Positions 13,101 to 22,516 of a stretch of DNA of 64,000 nucleotides are shown here, piece after piece; the first letter of the stretch is position 1; each line of letters opens with the position of its first letter. The stretch comes from Henricia sp. BOLD:AAB3569. Taxonomy: Eukaryota > Echinodermata > Asteroidea > Spinulosida > Echinasteridae. The stretch spans positions 558,001 to 622,000 of the forward strand of contig JBBELK010000316.1 in the NCBI GenBank assembly GCA_037783545.1. The letters run 5' to 3'. Under the pieces are notes generated by a model. That model did not search any database, was not told where the DNA came from, and was given only the letters and a program-made list of their open reading frames with translations. Both the position numbers and the translations under genes were made by a program.

Positions 13101-16100
13101 GTTTCAGACCAATTTTGACGATAGCTTTCTCGGTGCCTCGAAAGAAGATTTGTAAGATTTGTTTGAACAATACCACTTCTCCAAGCTGTGTTGCGTTGGG
13201 GGAGTAGTTTTACCCTATGTGTTAAATACCGTTGGAAAGCTCTTTTGCTGCTGAATTCAAAAACACCAATGCCAATTTCTGAAAATTGCGACTTTACGCT
13301 CATTTCGTCGTGACTTGTCTTTATAACAAGAATTGATTGTGCCAAACATCAAGTTTATACTTTCTGATTATAAGTATACAACTCACCTCCGTGTCGTGTA
13401 CGACAAGAACCAATTCGTAACCGGGCAAGACGTTCATGGTGTTGACGTATTCGATGCCAAGACGCGTGGCGGGCAGCTGGCCCTGGCCCCCCGGCCCAGC
13501 TGCCCGATAGGGGATAGAGACCAAGTAAGAATATTGGCGTTTTGCTTGCTACCAAACGCGCCAGCAAAGAAATTAAGAGCAGACCGGAAAGGCTTGCAAT
13601 ACAACGACACAGGTTCTTCATAATAGTGTTCAAATTTACCAGCCTAAATCCAAATTTGCATTGGCTTTCGCCTTCGGTATTTATACTCTTTTGGAGTTTA
13701 CGTATTTACGCATGTCTTAAAATCACACTATGACTGTCACGTGTGTTAGCTTCAGGCGCATATAAACTTGGCGCAATTAAATTAACACCTGTCATAATGC
13801 TCATCTTATTTTGGCTACGTCTTAAAATCATGTACACATAAGCAGGTCTATGAAAAAAATCAGCATGCCGTTTACCTTAGACCACCAAGCCCAAAGCCAT
13901 ACTATAGGAAATATGCCACTGGTTTCATAGTAGACCCATAACCTTGGCAACACACAAAGCGTGACGTTATCATTTCAGTACTTTATTGGATTACGATAGC
14001 ATTACCAGAACCACAAACTCTTAACTGGAAGTCAGTCTATCATAGTGCATTAAAATGTCCTACTATAAATGTGTTTCTGATATATAAGGAATATTCGAAA
14101 ACGCCCCTTATTTTGTGCATGCGCGCGAAAGACGATATGGAGTATTCTATTTGAAGAAAAAAAATGAAATCGAATAACCAGTGTTTCAAAATTCCAAGTG
14201 ACCTGAAATAACCATATACAGATTTTGAAACAGTGTACACCTTACCTTTTGAGAAGTAGCAATAATGTTATAAAGTACTTTTCATCAGGGTCATTAACTG
14301 TTTCAGTTAATAAATATAAAAGTGACAAATCAGCAAAATTAGTGTTACGCATGGACATTTTTCATTTGAAGCAAAAAAAAACAATTATACGCGTGGGTCA
14401 CATAAAACGGAATTTGTGGTAGGCCTTACTGTCGATCGCAACACACAAGACATTTCATGAAACATGTGAAATAACTGATAGTCATTGCCTGTTACAAGGC
14501 ACGAGTTTGAAGTTTCGTGCTCCATGTATTTCGAAACCTCCAATGATATAAAACAGATTACCCAAAGTCAGGTCAAGTTCTCGCTTTTTTAATAAGTCCA
14601 GGGCGAGAATCTTCCCATAAATTTCACTCTTTTCTGATTAACGGGCAAATAACGTATACAACCTGACATTCGCTCTACAAAGCAGACCCAGCGTGGTGTA
14701 TATGTATAAGCCTATACAGTGTATTTAATTTCCACGATCGAGTTCAATAAAGGTGCTGTCCTTATTTTTCTGTTAAGTGCTGTCTCACTTGATCAAGACA
14801 TTTATACCTTAGTCAGCGGCCTGCGCAGAATACTATTACTGTATACCTCGTTAGGAGAACATACAGGTACAATATGCTTAAAGGGGGAATCAGAGTTTGT
14901 ACTGTCCGAAGACTGGGCCTCGCCAAAAAATCTCAATTTATTTGAACCAGTCGATAGTCTATGAAAAAAACACAATCCTCCTACCTCTTTATAGATCCGT
15001 CCACTTTATGATTTTGGAATATTTTCCCAATGAAAAGTAGCGGGTCGGCGGGCAATTTATATGAAAATAGCAGTAACCAGGGCGTAGCTATGCACGTGAT
15101 ACGTATGGACGTGTCGACGTACGCGCAAAATCTGTTCCACATATAGGCCGCTCGGTCTTTTACGGTCAGGCTCGGTATTTTGAATTCGATGTCTTCCTTT
15201 GTGTGTAGTTTACCTTCGTGGATTTTCTCGGTGTTAATAAATATGCGCAAGAGGGGTGAACGTTCAGATTAGCATTGGTCCAATATGTTTCTTAATCCAT
15301 TAATATTGCTGGGATACACCAGGCCGGAGCCACAGACGAAACAATTAATAATTACGTCGGGTAAGGGCAAAACAAACCCTAATCGACATTCAGTCTTCCC
15401 GACGAAAGCTAAATCAATTACTGATTAATTGCGATCCCCGTTGCGAAATGATTCGAACCGGCCAATCAACACCGGCTAGCTCGGTGCGGGTCGAGTGGTT
15501 AAGACGTCTGCCTTGTTTGCAGGAGGTCGTGGGTTCGAGTCCCTCCCGAGCACGCTATGAAGTTTTTCATATAGTCTTGGGAAAGCACTGAGTATACAGT
15601 GTTAATAATTACGTCGGGTAAGGGCAAAACCAACCCTATAATTAACAATCAGTCTCCCCGATGCAAGCTATGATTTCTAATTCGCTTAACACAAAAAAAA
15701 CATAGATTTTAAAAGTTTCCGTAAGTATTGCGGAACAGGCTTGTTTCCTTTAGATATAGGCTACAAGGCTGTTCCGCCACGAATTCGTAAAAAAAGTTTT
15801 TTTGCAGTTCTCCAAATGATACAATTAATAAATGGGTCTTGATTTTAATCAAGGAGAAAATGTTGATTGATGATAACCTCTTAGGTTGGGGCACATTTAG
15901 GCCTAGTGATCGTTGACTTGAAGTGCACTTGTCGTTATACCGTCAGTATTTTCGCGAAACTCCTCTCAATTAAGACATGTCGAATTATTGATGAATACTT
16001 GACCGAGGAAAGAAAAACTTTTCAAGATGACCTTTGTGAAAAAAGTGCAACGGTTCAACCTCATTTATATCTTGCTAAAATTGAAAAGTATTTACCAATG

Positions 16101-19100
16101 CCCTTCAAAACTGCAGCATTATGATGATAGAACACAAAATTAATGTGCCTTGCATATTTGTTTAAATTCTGGAGTACCGCTCATACATCATCGCATTTCT
16201 CTTATAGACCAGCGGAAGGCCACGCTTGGAATATTTAGCAAATTAGCCGGTTATGGTAGATTGTATTGCGGGGGAGGAGGGGGGGGAACCACGGCAATTG
16301 ATTTCCCTGCAGAGTCCGTCAATTATAAAAATCAATATTTTCCCTTTATCTGTACAATTCTCTTGACAACCATTGTGCAAAATTGTGTAAAAGAGCCAGA
16401 AATTATCGATAAATTAACTTAAACCACATTCGTGCTCATAATACTGAAAGATATTTTCTCTGAAAGCATATTTTTTACAAACTTAATGTGTGCGCTCTTT
16501 GTGCGGGTGCTTTTTTGTGGGGGACAAAATAATAAATGAAAAACTGAAAACACGTGAACAATTTCTATCCCCATTCTTTTTTCTCGACCGCGGAAGAATT
16601 TAGTACGCAAAAACGTTCAGAAAAATCCGAAAATGGAAACTTGTTTGTAACAAATAAATACGGTATTCGGTGTGTGACGTAGTGACATCTTATTTTTCTC
16701 AGAAATATAGATATTTCATTATAGCATAACTTAAAACACGTAACTACATCCGACGTCTAAATATATTTGAGATGAGCGATTTTTATGGATTTACATTTAG
16801 TGACAATAGACTACTAAAGTGTGATGTCAGTTGCCATGACAACTGGTTCTAAATTATCGCTGGTTACCTAAAACATCAATTACTAAAGCAAAGGAAACAG
16901 TTCACTGGTTTTTGTGTTGACCCAGTAACATTGGCAACACACAAATGCTAACTTAATTAGGCCTATTTCTAGTTTATATGTTAGACTGAACATTCTGTTA
17001 TTCTGTTACGGCAGTTGACATATAGTTAACCCATTAAGGACTGGACTCTGACCGAATTAATGCCTACAATTCTTCTCTGGCGTATTTACAGAGAGCCTGC
17101 CCATTAATTAAAAAAAAAACCTGGGTTGGTTTGACTTTCTGAGCTTAATTTCTGCATGGTTTTCTGAGCATAAAGTGTACCTTTGGGGGGAATTATGCAC
17201 GTCATGCAGATGCTTTAAAGACGATTCTACGCGAGATCTGGCGATAAAAACGCTTTGAACTGATAAAAGATGAAAGATTTTCCAAGTATAGTATAGGATA
17301 ATTCCAACAAATATTTCTTCGAAACGAAACATGTGGCTGCAGTAAACAGCATTCAAGTTTTGGCTCCAAATACCATGGTTTTAGTGTACCTGTACCTAGT
17401 CCCAGTAACTCGGGCAACAAAGACAATGCATAGTTCCGACCTGTCAATCAAGCCGAACCCACCGACCAATCACAACAGAGCTAGCAGACGGCGCCCACAT
17501 AGGTCAAAGTGATGCAATCATTACACAATCACGCGATTTTCTGCCCATAAGGTTTGTATGTTGTATGCGCCAGTGACCGGGTGAATTTTGGTTTCAATGT
17601 CTGGCGATTCGCTGTTAAGGTAGGAAAGCGCATTTTTATGAATATATGTCATCCCTGCATTACTAGCCCTTCGCTCAGTGTGTACTACGGTAACTGTCGA
17701 CCCTAAAACATAAATACCTTTGAGTTTTCTCCAATGAATCTGTGTTTTCCCATGCCGAATCCCGTTCCTTTGTACGTTGTGTTTCGCCATTTTTTTGCGA
17801 TGGCTTGTGAGCACATAGCAACAATATAATAAGGGGCGGGGTTAACTGGGCAATCTCGGAACTATGCATTACAAAGGTGACGTTTTCACTCTATTGCCGA
17901 CAAGTAAACCGTCTTAATTTCCCATTTTAAACAAGTTTTATTTAATGGTGCCCGTCTCGTAAATTGACGTAATCTATTTAACTTATATAGACAACATGTA
18001 AGATCAGAAATCCCAGGTCACTTCGTATTTTGTGCATGTTGTATAAGGCGTCAAACCACGCCAAAGCAAACAACAATAATTCCTTTATAAGATCGGCGCA
18101 CTTCCCCCGGCCAGTTAAATCTAATTTGTCAGAACTCAACGTGACTTGAGGGATGAAATTGACAGTAATTAAGGTTCAATAGATAGGGTTCTCGTTTGGT
18201 TTATACTAGCATAATCAACATGACCAAAGAAAATAAATATTTGCTGACCATACCACCTCCGTTAAAAATAACAGGATTGGACAACTGTTACAAACGGCGT
18301 TACCGGCCTGATGTGTGGATCCGATTGAGGATGTGTATATGATAATAAAAAATAAAAAAAACCTGTGTATATCAGCTCAGTGCTCGCGTATATATATAAA
18401 CTCCTCAAAAAGAGTTCTCTCTTGTTACTAAATCATTTCCCTTGAATTTTATATCATTGGAAAGCCCTGTTATTCCTCTTTACGACTATGTGTCATTTGT
18501 TATGATTAATCAATTGGGGGATGTGCAGCACAGCTGAATACGGGGGCGGGTGTAAAGTGAAATGTCACAAAATGCATTGCTATTGTCAAAAAGTGCATTG
18601 ACACATTCCCATCCTCCAAGCAAAAGGGGAATGCACTGCATGACAATAGCAGTGTATTTTGTGACATTTCACTTTCCACCCACCCCTGTATTCTGCTATA
18701 CTGCACATCCCCCAATTGATTAATCATAACAAATGACACATCACTGTAAAGAGGAATAACATGGCTTTCCAATGATACCAAATTCAAGGGAAATTATTTA
18801 GTAACAAGAGAGAAATCGTCAGTCAAACTTGACTTTCCAAACTTTTTTTGAGGAGTTTATATCATCTCGGACGGAATCATTGCATTGGAAAGGTGGAATC
18901 ACTTCTATTTTCTATTTGTTTTATATTATTTAATGGGTTTAATGAACTTCAATTCGCAGCCCCGGTAGACTGAATTGCATGAAGCTTACAAGTGACTTCC
19001 ACCTAAACATCGAGATACATAGGTGGGTGGCGCCATTGGCAGCCGACGACCAGAGACACCGGGGAATCTCCCAACTCTTCACGAAAGAATCCTCTGGGAT

Positions 19101-19730
19101 CTTTTAAGTACGTTACACAACACACTGGACCAACGGCTTTACATCTCTTCCGAATGATGGAGCAAGTGTGTTTAAGTGCCTTGCTTAAAGGTACAGGTAC
19201 CCCAGCCGGGTGTCGAACCTGCAACCCCAAGTTTCACCCGAATATTGCGAGTCAGTGACTCGGCCACGGTACCACACAATTGACAATAAAACAATGTAAC
19301 AAAACAATTGACCAATAAGGTGTCCATACAGCTACATTTTTTGGGGAAAATTCAAATTTGACTTTGTCATTAAAAATGCTTAGGTTACGGTAACTAGCTG
19401 GCTCATAAATGTTTTAAACCGGACATGCATTAACAAAAACAATACAGACGAACATAATCAAACCTCTGTGTCTGCCAATTGCGCGGTGTCGGGCCGCATC
19501 ACCAGACGAAATCCAGGTAAAATCTCCGGGTTGGAATTCACATGTCTTAGTCCAATTTCAACCGCGGGTCGCTGTCCCTGTCCACCGGCCCACGAACCGG
19601 ACATCGGGAAAAGAGTTAAAATATGTAGATCTGTCACATTGCGTCGTCCGTCTGCGGCATCCAAAATGGCAAGGGAAATTGAGATTATTGCCAAAAAAGC
19701 GCGCGCAGATACTCTCGCCATATGTGACAT
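1042..19730 (-). CDS. GABA-B-type metabotropic receptor (class C GPCR), C-terminus beyond window
   Basis: Predicted G-protein-coupled receptor of the plasma membrane in the GABA-B family. Exons in order with 1A first: 19464-19730, 10810-10950, 10072-10242, 9477-9578, 9163-9277, 8618-8766, 7901-8051, 6104-6201, 5763-5826, 5268-5360, 4655-4805, 4107-4239, 2955-3062, 2720-2842, 2328-2508, 1615-1763, 1042-1182. All introns are GT-AG and phases agree, giving 779 codons without a stop. Layout is signal peptide (1-28), Venus-flytrap ligand domain (about 35-450), seven helices (about 470-730) and a coiled-coil tail. There is no cysteine-rich domain between ectodomain and helices, as expected for GABA-B and unlike mGluR. 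The ectodomain reads GABBR1-like (FYET, GWY, YQEAP, FEGVSG). The helices read GABBR2-like (IKMSSP, AFGAMF, WRVH, FLAWET, PALNDSKYIG). Remaining tail exons must lie left of position 1. Family assignment is firm; orthology and ligand are not. Confidence 0.9.
1357..1362 (-). terminator. Candidate minus-strand polyadenylation signal
   Basis: TTTATT on the plus strand reads AATAAA on the minus strand. It lies downstream of the short-tail stop and inside the intron before the coiled-coil exon. It would only be used by an intron-retention isoform. Confidence 0.25.
1516..1614 (-). other. Possible intron-retention end of the receptor (short tail)
   Basis: If the donor at 1614 (AAG/gtattc) is not used, the frame continues for 32 codons (VFTNYFVNDQEKYG to RWISEM) to a stop at 1516. 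A minus-strand AATAAA lies at 1357-1362, about 155 bp beyond. This would give a receptor without the coiled coil. The extension has no family resemblance, so it is probably intron sequence. Confidence 0.3.
1615..4805 (-). CDS. GABA-B-like receptor, seven-transmembrane exons
   Basis: Six exons encode the heptahelical domain. 4655-4805 carries the linker GRPPADS and TM1 (FIGMTSLAVSGILLALGFLA). 4107-4239 carries IKMSSPKINN and TM2. 2955-3062 carries TM3 (SMAFGAMFSKMWRVHRIF). 2720-2842 carries TM4 (IIKDYQLYVMVAILVLIV, then IWEIVDPL). 2328-2508 carries the second extracellular loop and TM5 with FLAWETRKVTVPALNDSKY. 1615-1763 carries TM6-TM7 ending CLVFVPK. The third intracellular loop motif PALNDSKYIG matches GABBR2, the subunit that couples to Gi/o, rather than GABBR1. 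Splice phases are consistent throughout. Confidence 0.88.
1924..2020. mobile_element. MITE-D terminal fragment
   Basis: Only the right-end region is present (aattggtaaactgttacaaa, gatatgcatgattaaaacc). Similar diverged fragments occur at 940-1010, 10317-10400 and 18270-18370. Confidence 0.6.
3896..4026. repeat. Tandem duplication in receptor intron
   Basis: Two nearly perfect copies of a roughly 64-bp unit (gcgcagcgtgcacgcacaca, then atgaaggcgtctcgttcagc) lie 80 bp from the TM2 exon. Confidence 0.9.
4922..5042. repeat. Hairpin in receptor intron
   Basis: The arm ccactacggggggtaggtcc pairs with acctacccccgtagtgg. Outer bases agacat and ttgtct extend the pairing. The loop is about 60 bp. Confidence 0.85.
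5268..10950 (-). CDS. GABA-B-like receptor, ligand-binding-domain exons
   Basis: Nine exons encode the bilobed extracellular domain. Exon 10810-10950 carries GAGCSIV, whose Ser-119 aligns with an agonist-contact Ser of GABBR1. Exon 10072-10242 carries LSYSSASPLLSN and FFRAFP; here the second contact Ser is Ala-142 and the contact His is Phe-159. Exon 9163-9277 carries IIIGNFYETKA with the contact Tyr-239 kept. Exon 8618-8766 carries GWYSHQWW. Exon 7901-8051 carries GYQEAPYGFDSVW with the contact Glu-340 kept. Exons 6104-6201, 5763-5826 and 5268-5360 complete lobe 2 (NFEGVSGPVQFTF). The acceptors at 10243 and 6202 are AAG rather than CAG, with good pyrimidine tracts. Position matching to GABBR1 was done from memory. 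Confidence 0.88.
6202..7900. other. Receptor intron without recognised genes
   Basis: A foldback-like segment spans about 6810-7160 (cgtctacactggcaaaca and its inverse gtttgtcagtgtagac). The rest is AT-rich with no exon features. Confidence 0.5.
8090..8247. mobile_element. MITE-F copy 3
   Basis: Ends tttttcgcgactataattag and gtttctagttatgaccgcga lie in the intron between receptor exons 7901-8051 and 8618-8766. The interior is diverged. Confidence 0.6.
9612..9884. mobile_element. MITE-F copy, interrupted by MITE-E
   Basis: The left end gttttcgcgaccataacgag and right end aaacatgtttctgcttgtgg match the copy at 19991-20130. The MITE-E copy at 9652-9801 sits between them. Confidence 0.7.
9652..9801. 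mobile_element. MITE-E copy 1, nested inside MITE-F
   Basis: A 150-bp palindrome with ends tatagaccgtatcgaatagc and gctattcgatatggtctata. The arms continue into cgccatttcgtggggca. It splits a MITE-F element (9612-9884). Confidence 0.88.
11242..11390 (+). mobile_element. SINE-A, tRNA-derived (plus)
   Basis: The tRNA-like head 11242-11313 has A-box cagctcaattgatagggc, an anticodon stem tctgc/gcaga with loop acgttaa (GTT at the anticodon position), and B-box ggttcgaattcc. The acceptor stem has mismatches. It is followed by a 70-bp body (catccagatttcccaaactc) shared in inverse with 22380-22516, which marks a SINE rather than a gene. Confidence 0.65.
12630..13000. mobile_element. MITE-D copy 4, truncated
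   Basis: It begins tacatgattggtaaactgt and contains the full central array. It ends soon after ttcgtctcatgagacgaaa, with the outer left half missing. A 197-codon open frame across it is an artefact of the array. Confidence 0.75.
13387..13621 (-). pseudogene. Alternative or duplicated first exon 1B with +1 frameshift
   Basis: A homologue of exon 1A. The ATG at 13621 opens a signal peptide (LSGLLLISLLARLVAS) followed by LYPLSGSWAGG. Downstream, a different frame reads QLPATRLGIEYVN and ends HDTE at a good donor (gtgagt). The two frames meet at a run of six C on the plus strand (13487-13492). The exon is 235 nt, one more than a multiple of three, so one surplus base explains the break exactly. 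It is either a decayed alternative first exon or a homopolymer sequencing error. If the base is an error, this is a second promoter giving a different N-terminus. The intact donor and preserved codons argue for recent decay or an error. Confidence 0.7.
15477..15553 (+). mobile_element. tRNA-like sequence flanked by a 70-bp direct repeat
   Basis: It reads gctcggt/cccgagc at the ends, has D-arm gtcgagtggttaagacg, an anticodon stem tctgc/gcagg with loop cttgttt, and a perfect B-box ggttcgagtcc. The T-stem has a mismatch, so it is probably a tRNA-derived SINE head. Direct repeats at 15343-15412 and 15602-15672 (ataattacgtcgggtaaggg) bracket it. Confidence 0.5.
17425..17870. mobile_element. MITE-A copy 2
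   Basis: A 446-bp copy lying reversed relative to copy 1, flanked by aatgcatagttccg and cggaactatgcatt. It lies between receptor exons 1A and 1B. Confidence 0.8.
18398..18859. mobile_element. MITE-B copy 1, long palindrome
   Basis: A 462-bp foldback. The left arm begins aaactcctcaaaaa and the right arm ends tttttttgaggagttta. Inner arms repeat gggggatgtgcag, gtgaaatgtcacaaaatg and ttgattaatcataacaaatg in inverted form around a centre near 18610. There is no coding content. Confidence 0.85.
18990..19275 (-). mobile_element. SINE-B copy (minus)
   Basis: It contains, inverted, the body words of the 27319 copy: acactggaccaacggcttta and caccggggaatctccc. Its head appears as gccgggtgtcgaacctgcaa and cagtgactcggcca. 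It lies about 190 bp from receptor exon 1A. Confidence 0.75.
19464..19730 (-). CDS. GABA-B-like receptor first exon 1A (intact)
   Basis: Starts with ATG at 19730 and encodes 89 residues ending DTE before a donor (gtttga, weaker than consensus). Residues 1-28 form a signal peptide with the hydrophobic core FLAIISISLAIL. They are followed by ILTLFPMSGSWAGGQGQ, the opening strand and loop of the flytrap domain; Trp-47 matches the agonist-site Trp of GABBR1. It ends in phase 0 and joins CNGGKG of the next coding exon at 10950. The intron to that exon is about 8.5 kb and contains homologous exon 1B. Confidence 0.85.
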
Positions 19731-19990
19731 CTGATATGTGCTGGCGTCGGATAATTTTGACTTTGGAGCACTCGATCCTGATCCTCTGTACCGTCAAAAG
19801 ATTGTAAAACACGACCGTATAAGCTTGTTGATTTATGGAGCCTGCATCGACCAAATGAGAACTACAGGAGGAATGTTCTTGTTTTATGTATGCAAGCGAT
19901 GTAATAAATGCCGCAAATCATCTTCAGTAAAAGCCAGGTTAAATTTTGGCTCATTTACCATTCAGAAAAAAACACGAGACCCAAAACCTG

Positions 19991-20130
19991 TTTTCGCGAT
20001 CATAACCAGAAATATGTTTGTGACGTAATCATTAATTCAACCAATGAACAGCCTTGTTTCTCGGCGAGGCAAGCTGGTGATTGGCTGATCCAGTAATTAC
20101 GTCTGAAACATGTTTCTGCTTATGGTCGAG
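19991..20130. mobile_element. MITE-F copy, uninterrupted
   Basis: A 140-bp palindrome-like element with ends ttttcgcgatcataaccaga and catgtttctgcttatggtcg, and paired acgtaat motifs inside. It lies about 260 bp upstream of receptor exon 1A. A third copy is at 8090-8247. Confidence 0.7.
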
Positions 20131-22379
20131 AGACTTTTGTTTATAATTAACAGATAAATATATTTTTTGTTTTCAAAGAGTAGTGTTTTTTGCAAATTTT
20201 TGCATTGTCGCACCGTTTTTCATAACTCTGCCATAAGTATGGATTTTACTTCCTAAACATTTGACCAATCAGAACCGCCGTTTCATAAACAATCTGCGCA
20301 GTTGCGACTTCTGTTTTTGCTGATTGCGCACCGACAATTTTCCATGAAACGGAATTTTTCGGGAAAAATAACGAGCAATACAACAACAAGTTGATAGTAG
20401 TTCACGTTAGATTTTGGAGAGCCTTTTGTTGTCGAAAAGTATACAAAGACGTTGGCCCCAAGTTGACAAAAGCACCCGGATCCAACGGCGATGTGCAGGT
20501 GTAATCGAAAGCAAAAAAGGTGAATATTCTTCATGTTCTTTTGTCGTGAATGTTTTTGCATTGCATGCATTTAGGTCGATCAAGTTAAACCGTATCCGTG
20601 TTTGTTTATTTGGAAACTTCAAGGTCGTAGTTGTACTGTGGTGTAGACATTTTAAGTTATTGTGTCCTAGTATTAAATATAACAGGCTGATTAAAAAGTC
20701 GGGCTACATCCAGACAGCGCTGGCACTGACGTCCACCGACGACCACTGACGACCAGTGATGACGGATTAGGGCTATACTAGGACTCCTAGACCTGTATAC
20801 AGTATCTAGGCTAGACTGATTAACTTTAGAGGAGAAATTTCATACATCGTGGGGATGTCGGCCATCACTCCAATTTCCATAAACTACTCGCATGTTTAGT
20901 TCAGTGGTAAGTAGGCCTATATAATAAATAATAAAACAAATTGAATAGCTGTCTCTTAAAGGAGCGTGTTCAATGATGGATTTCGTTGTAACCTAAAAAT
21001 CATATAAAATAGGCCTACCTCCCCAAAATACTATCCATATTAGCCCAGGTTGGACGTCGTCTTCATTGCATTACGAGTAGTATGCGGTACGGAGTCCAAC
21101 CTAGGCTATATCCATATATGATATGGGAGGAAAACAGGAAATTTGCAATCTCCAATTAGGATGTTGAAGCAAAAAGGTTGGTGTAATCACTGCACATGCT
21201 TTGTGGAACGAGATAAATTAGTTAACAAAACATCTGGTTTTTTTTTGACGATATCCTTGAAATATACAGAATGAGAACGTGAAATTTCAGAATGGTAATA
21301 AGAAAAATATGACAAATGATATGGTATCAAAATCTCAACACCGATGGGAAAAATGAGGGGTCAAAAATGTGATTTAGACACGCTTGTTTAAGGCTCTTTT
21401 CAATATCCCAAAGACCTTGTGAGGTGTACAGCAGCATGTTTTTTCGATCTTAACTCAAATTTTTAAATAAATTTATACTTTACTATAAACCATTGCCACG
21501 TACCCCCATCTTCTCCCTATTGAGCCAGCCAAATTTCTTCAATTCCAGATTTCTATCTCAAAAAGGAAATAGTATTTTCCGACTTGTGGCTCGAAATAAC
21601 CATATAGGGGCCTACAGTGATTTCACCCTGACAGTTGGGCCTTTATATGACTCATTCTTGTAGGTAGTCACCATGAAACACACACAGTAACTTAGTGTCA
21701 GGCTGCAGGGGAGGCGTTACAATTACTAATACAAGTAGTTAAAATGCTTGATTCAAATTGGCGTCTGGTTTACTGATGTTCTCCCTTTCACATGCACACT
21801 TATTTAGTATCCACTTGACCAGACAAAATCTGTGTTGCTATGTGGTGCACGCAGTAGGTGAGAAGTACAGAATCTATACAGTGTTCACCATTTGTTAGTG
21901 AAGAATTTGGGAAAGCCAATATGCAAATGTACCACGCAAAAGGTTAATTCTCGAGGATGTGTCATTTTCCTTTTTACCGACAGCCGCAAGGGAAAAGTGA
22001 TTGGGGCTTGAGATAAATAGGTCACAACCACTTCCGGTTACCAATAGAGAAGGCTACGCTAGACTTGTTCCCTTGGACTTGGAAACAATATTTGAAAAAA
22101 TATTTTTCTTGTGAATGACGAAAACTTCAGCGAGCTCTCCTAATGGGCGTGTCACAATTAGTCTGACTCAACACCATTTTGGGTGAAAGTGCGAAGAATG
22201 AGTTCTTCCTGTTGTACGTTATCACCTCGCAATGTTGCAGCAGCACGACCTATAAGGTTGATTGACACTAGTGATAAAGAAACGGGATTTCTTAGCTTGT
22301 CATCATTGCACAGATTTCGTAAAGGTCTCATTCCATTCTAGATGTAACCGCGGAAAGGATGGAAACATGCTTAGAATTT

Positions 22380-22516
22380 TACAAAAGTTGGAATTTGATA
22401 GAGATGTGGACAAATGTCTGAGTTTGGGAAATCTGGATGCAGCTTGGCTCCACTGGGATTCGAACCGCAGACCTTCTGCTTAATGTGCTGATGCCCTACA
22501 ATTGAGCTATGAAGCC
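22380..22516 (-). mobile_element. SINE-A, tRNA-derived (minus)
   Basis: Minus-strand head 22446-22516 with tagctcaattgtagggc and ggttcgaatccc. The acceptor stem ggcttca/tggagcc pairs well, but the anticodon stem has one mismatch. The body (gagtttgggaaatctggatg on the plus strand) matches the SINE-A copy at 11242. Confidence 0.65.

Larger units (their letters stand above)
10951..13386. other. Receptor intron between exon 1B and the next exon
   Basis: It contains SINE-A (11242) and truncated MITE-D (12630-13000). No exon-like frame was supported elsewhere. Confidence 0.5.
13622..19463. other. Receptor intron between exons 1A and 1B
   Basis: It holds the tRNA-like unit at 15477, an unexplained open frame at 14981-15250, a G-rich run near 16270, MITE-A copy 2, MITE-B copy 1 and the SINE-B copy. 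No other receptor exons were found. Confidence 0.6.

Noticed and set aside
12583..13176. 197-codon minus-strand open frame
   Set aside because: It runs through MITE-D and its cgcccc array; other copies of the element break the frame differently.
15477..15553. Functional tRNA gene
   Set aside because: The T-stem mismatch and atypical anticodon loop favour a tRNA-derived element; only a covariance-model score could settle it.
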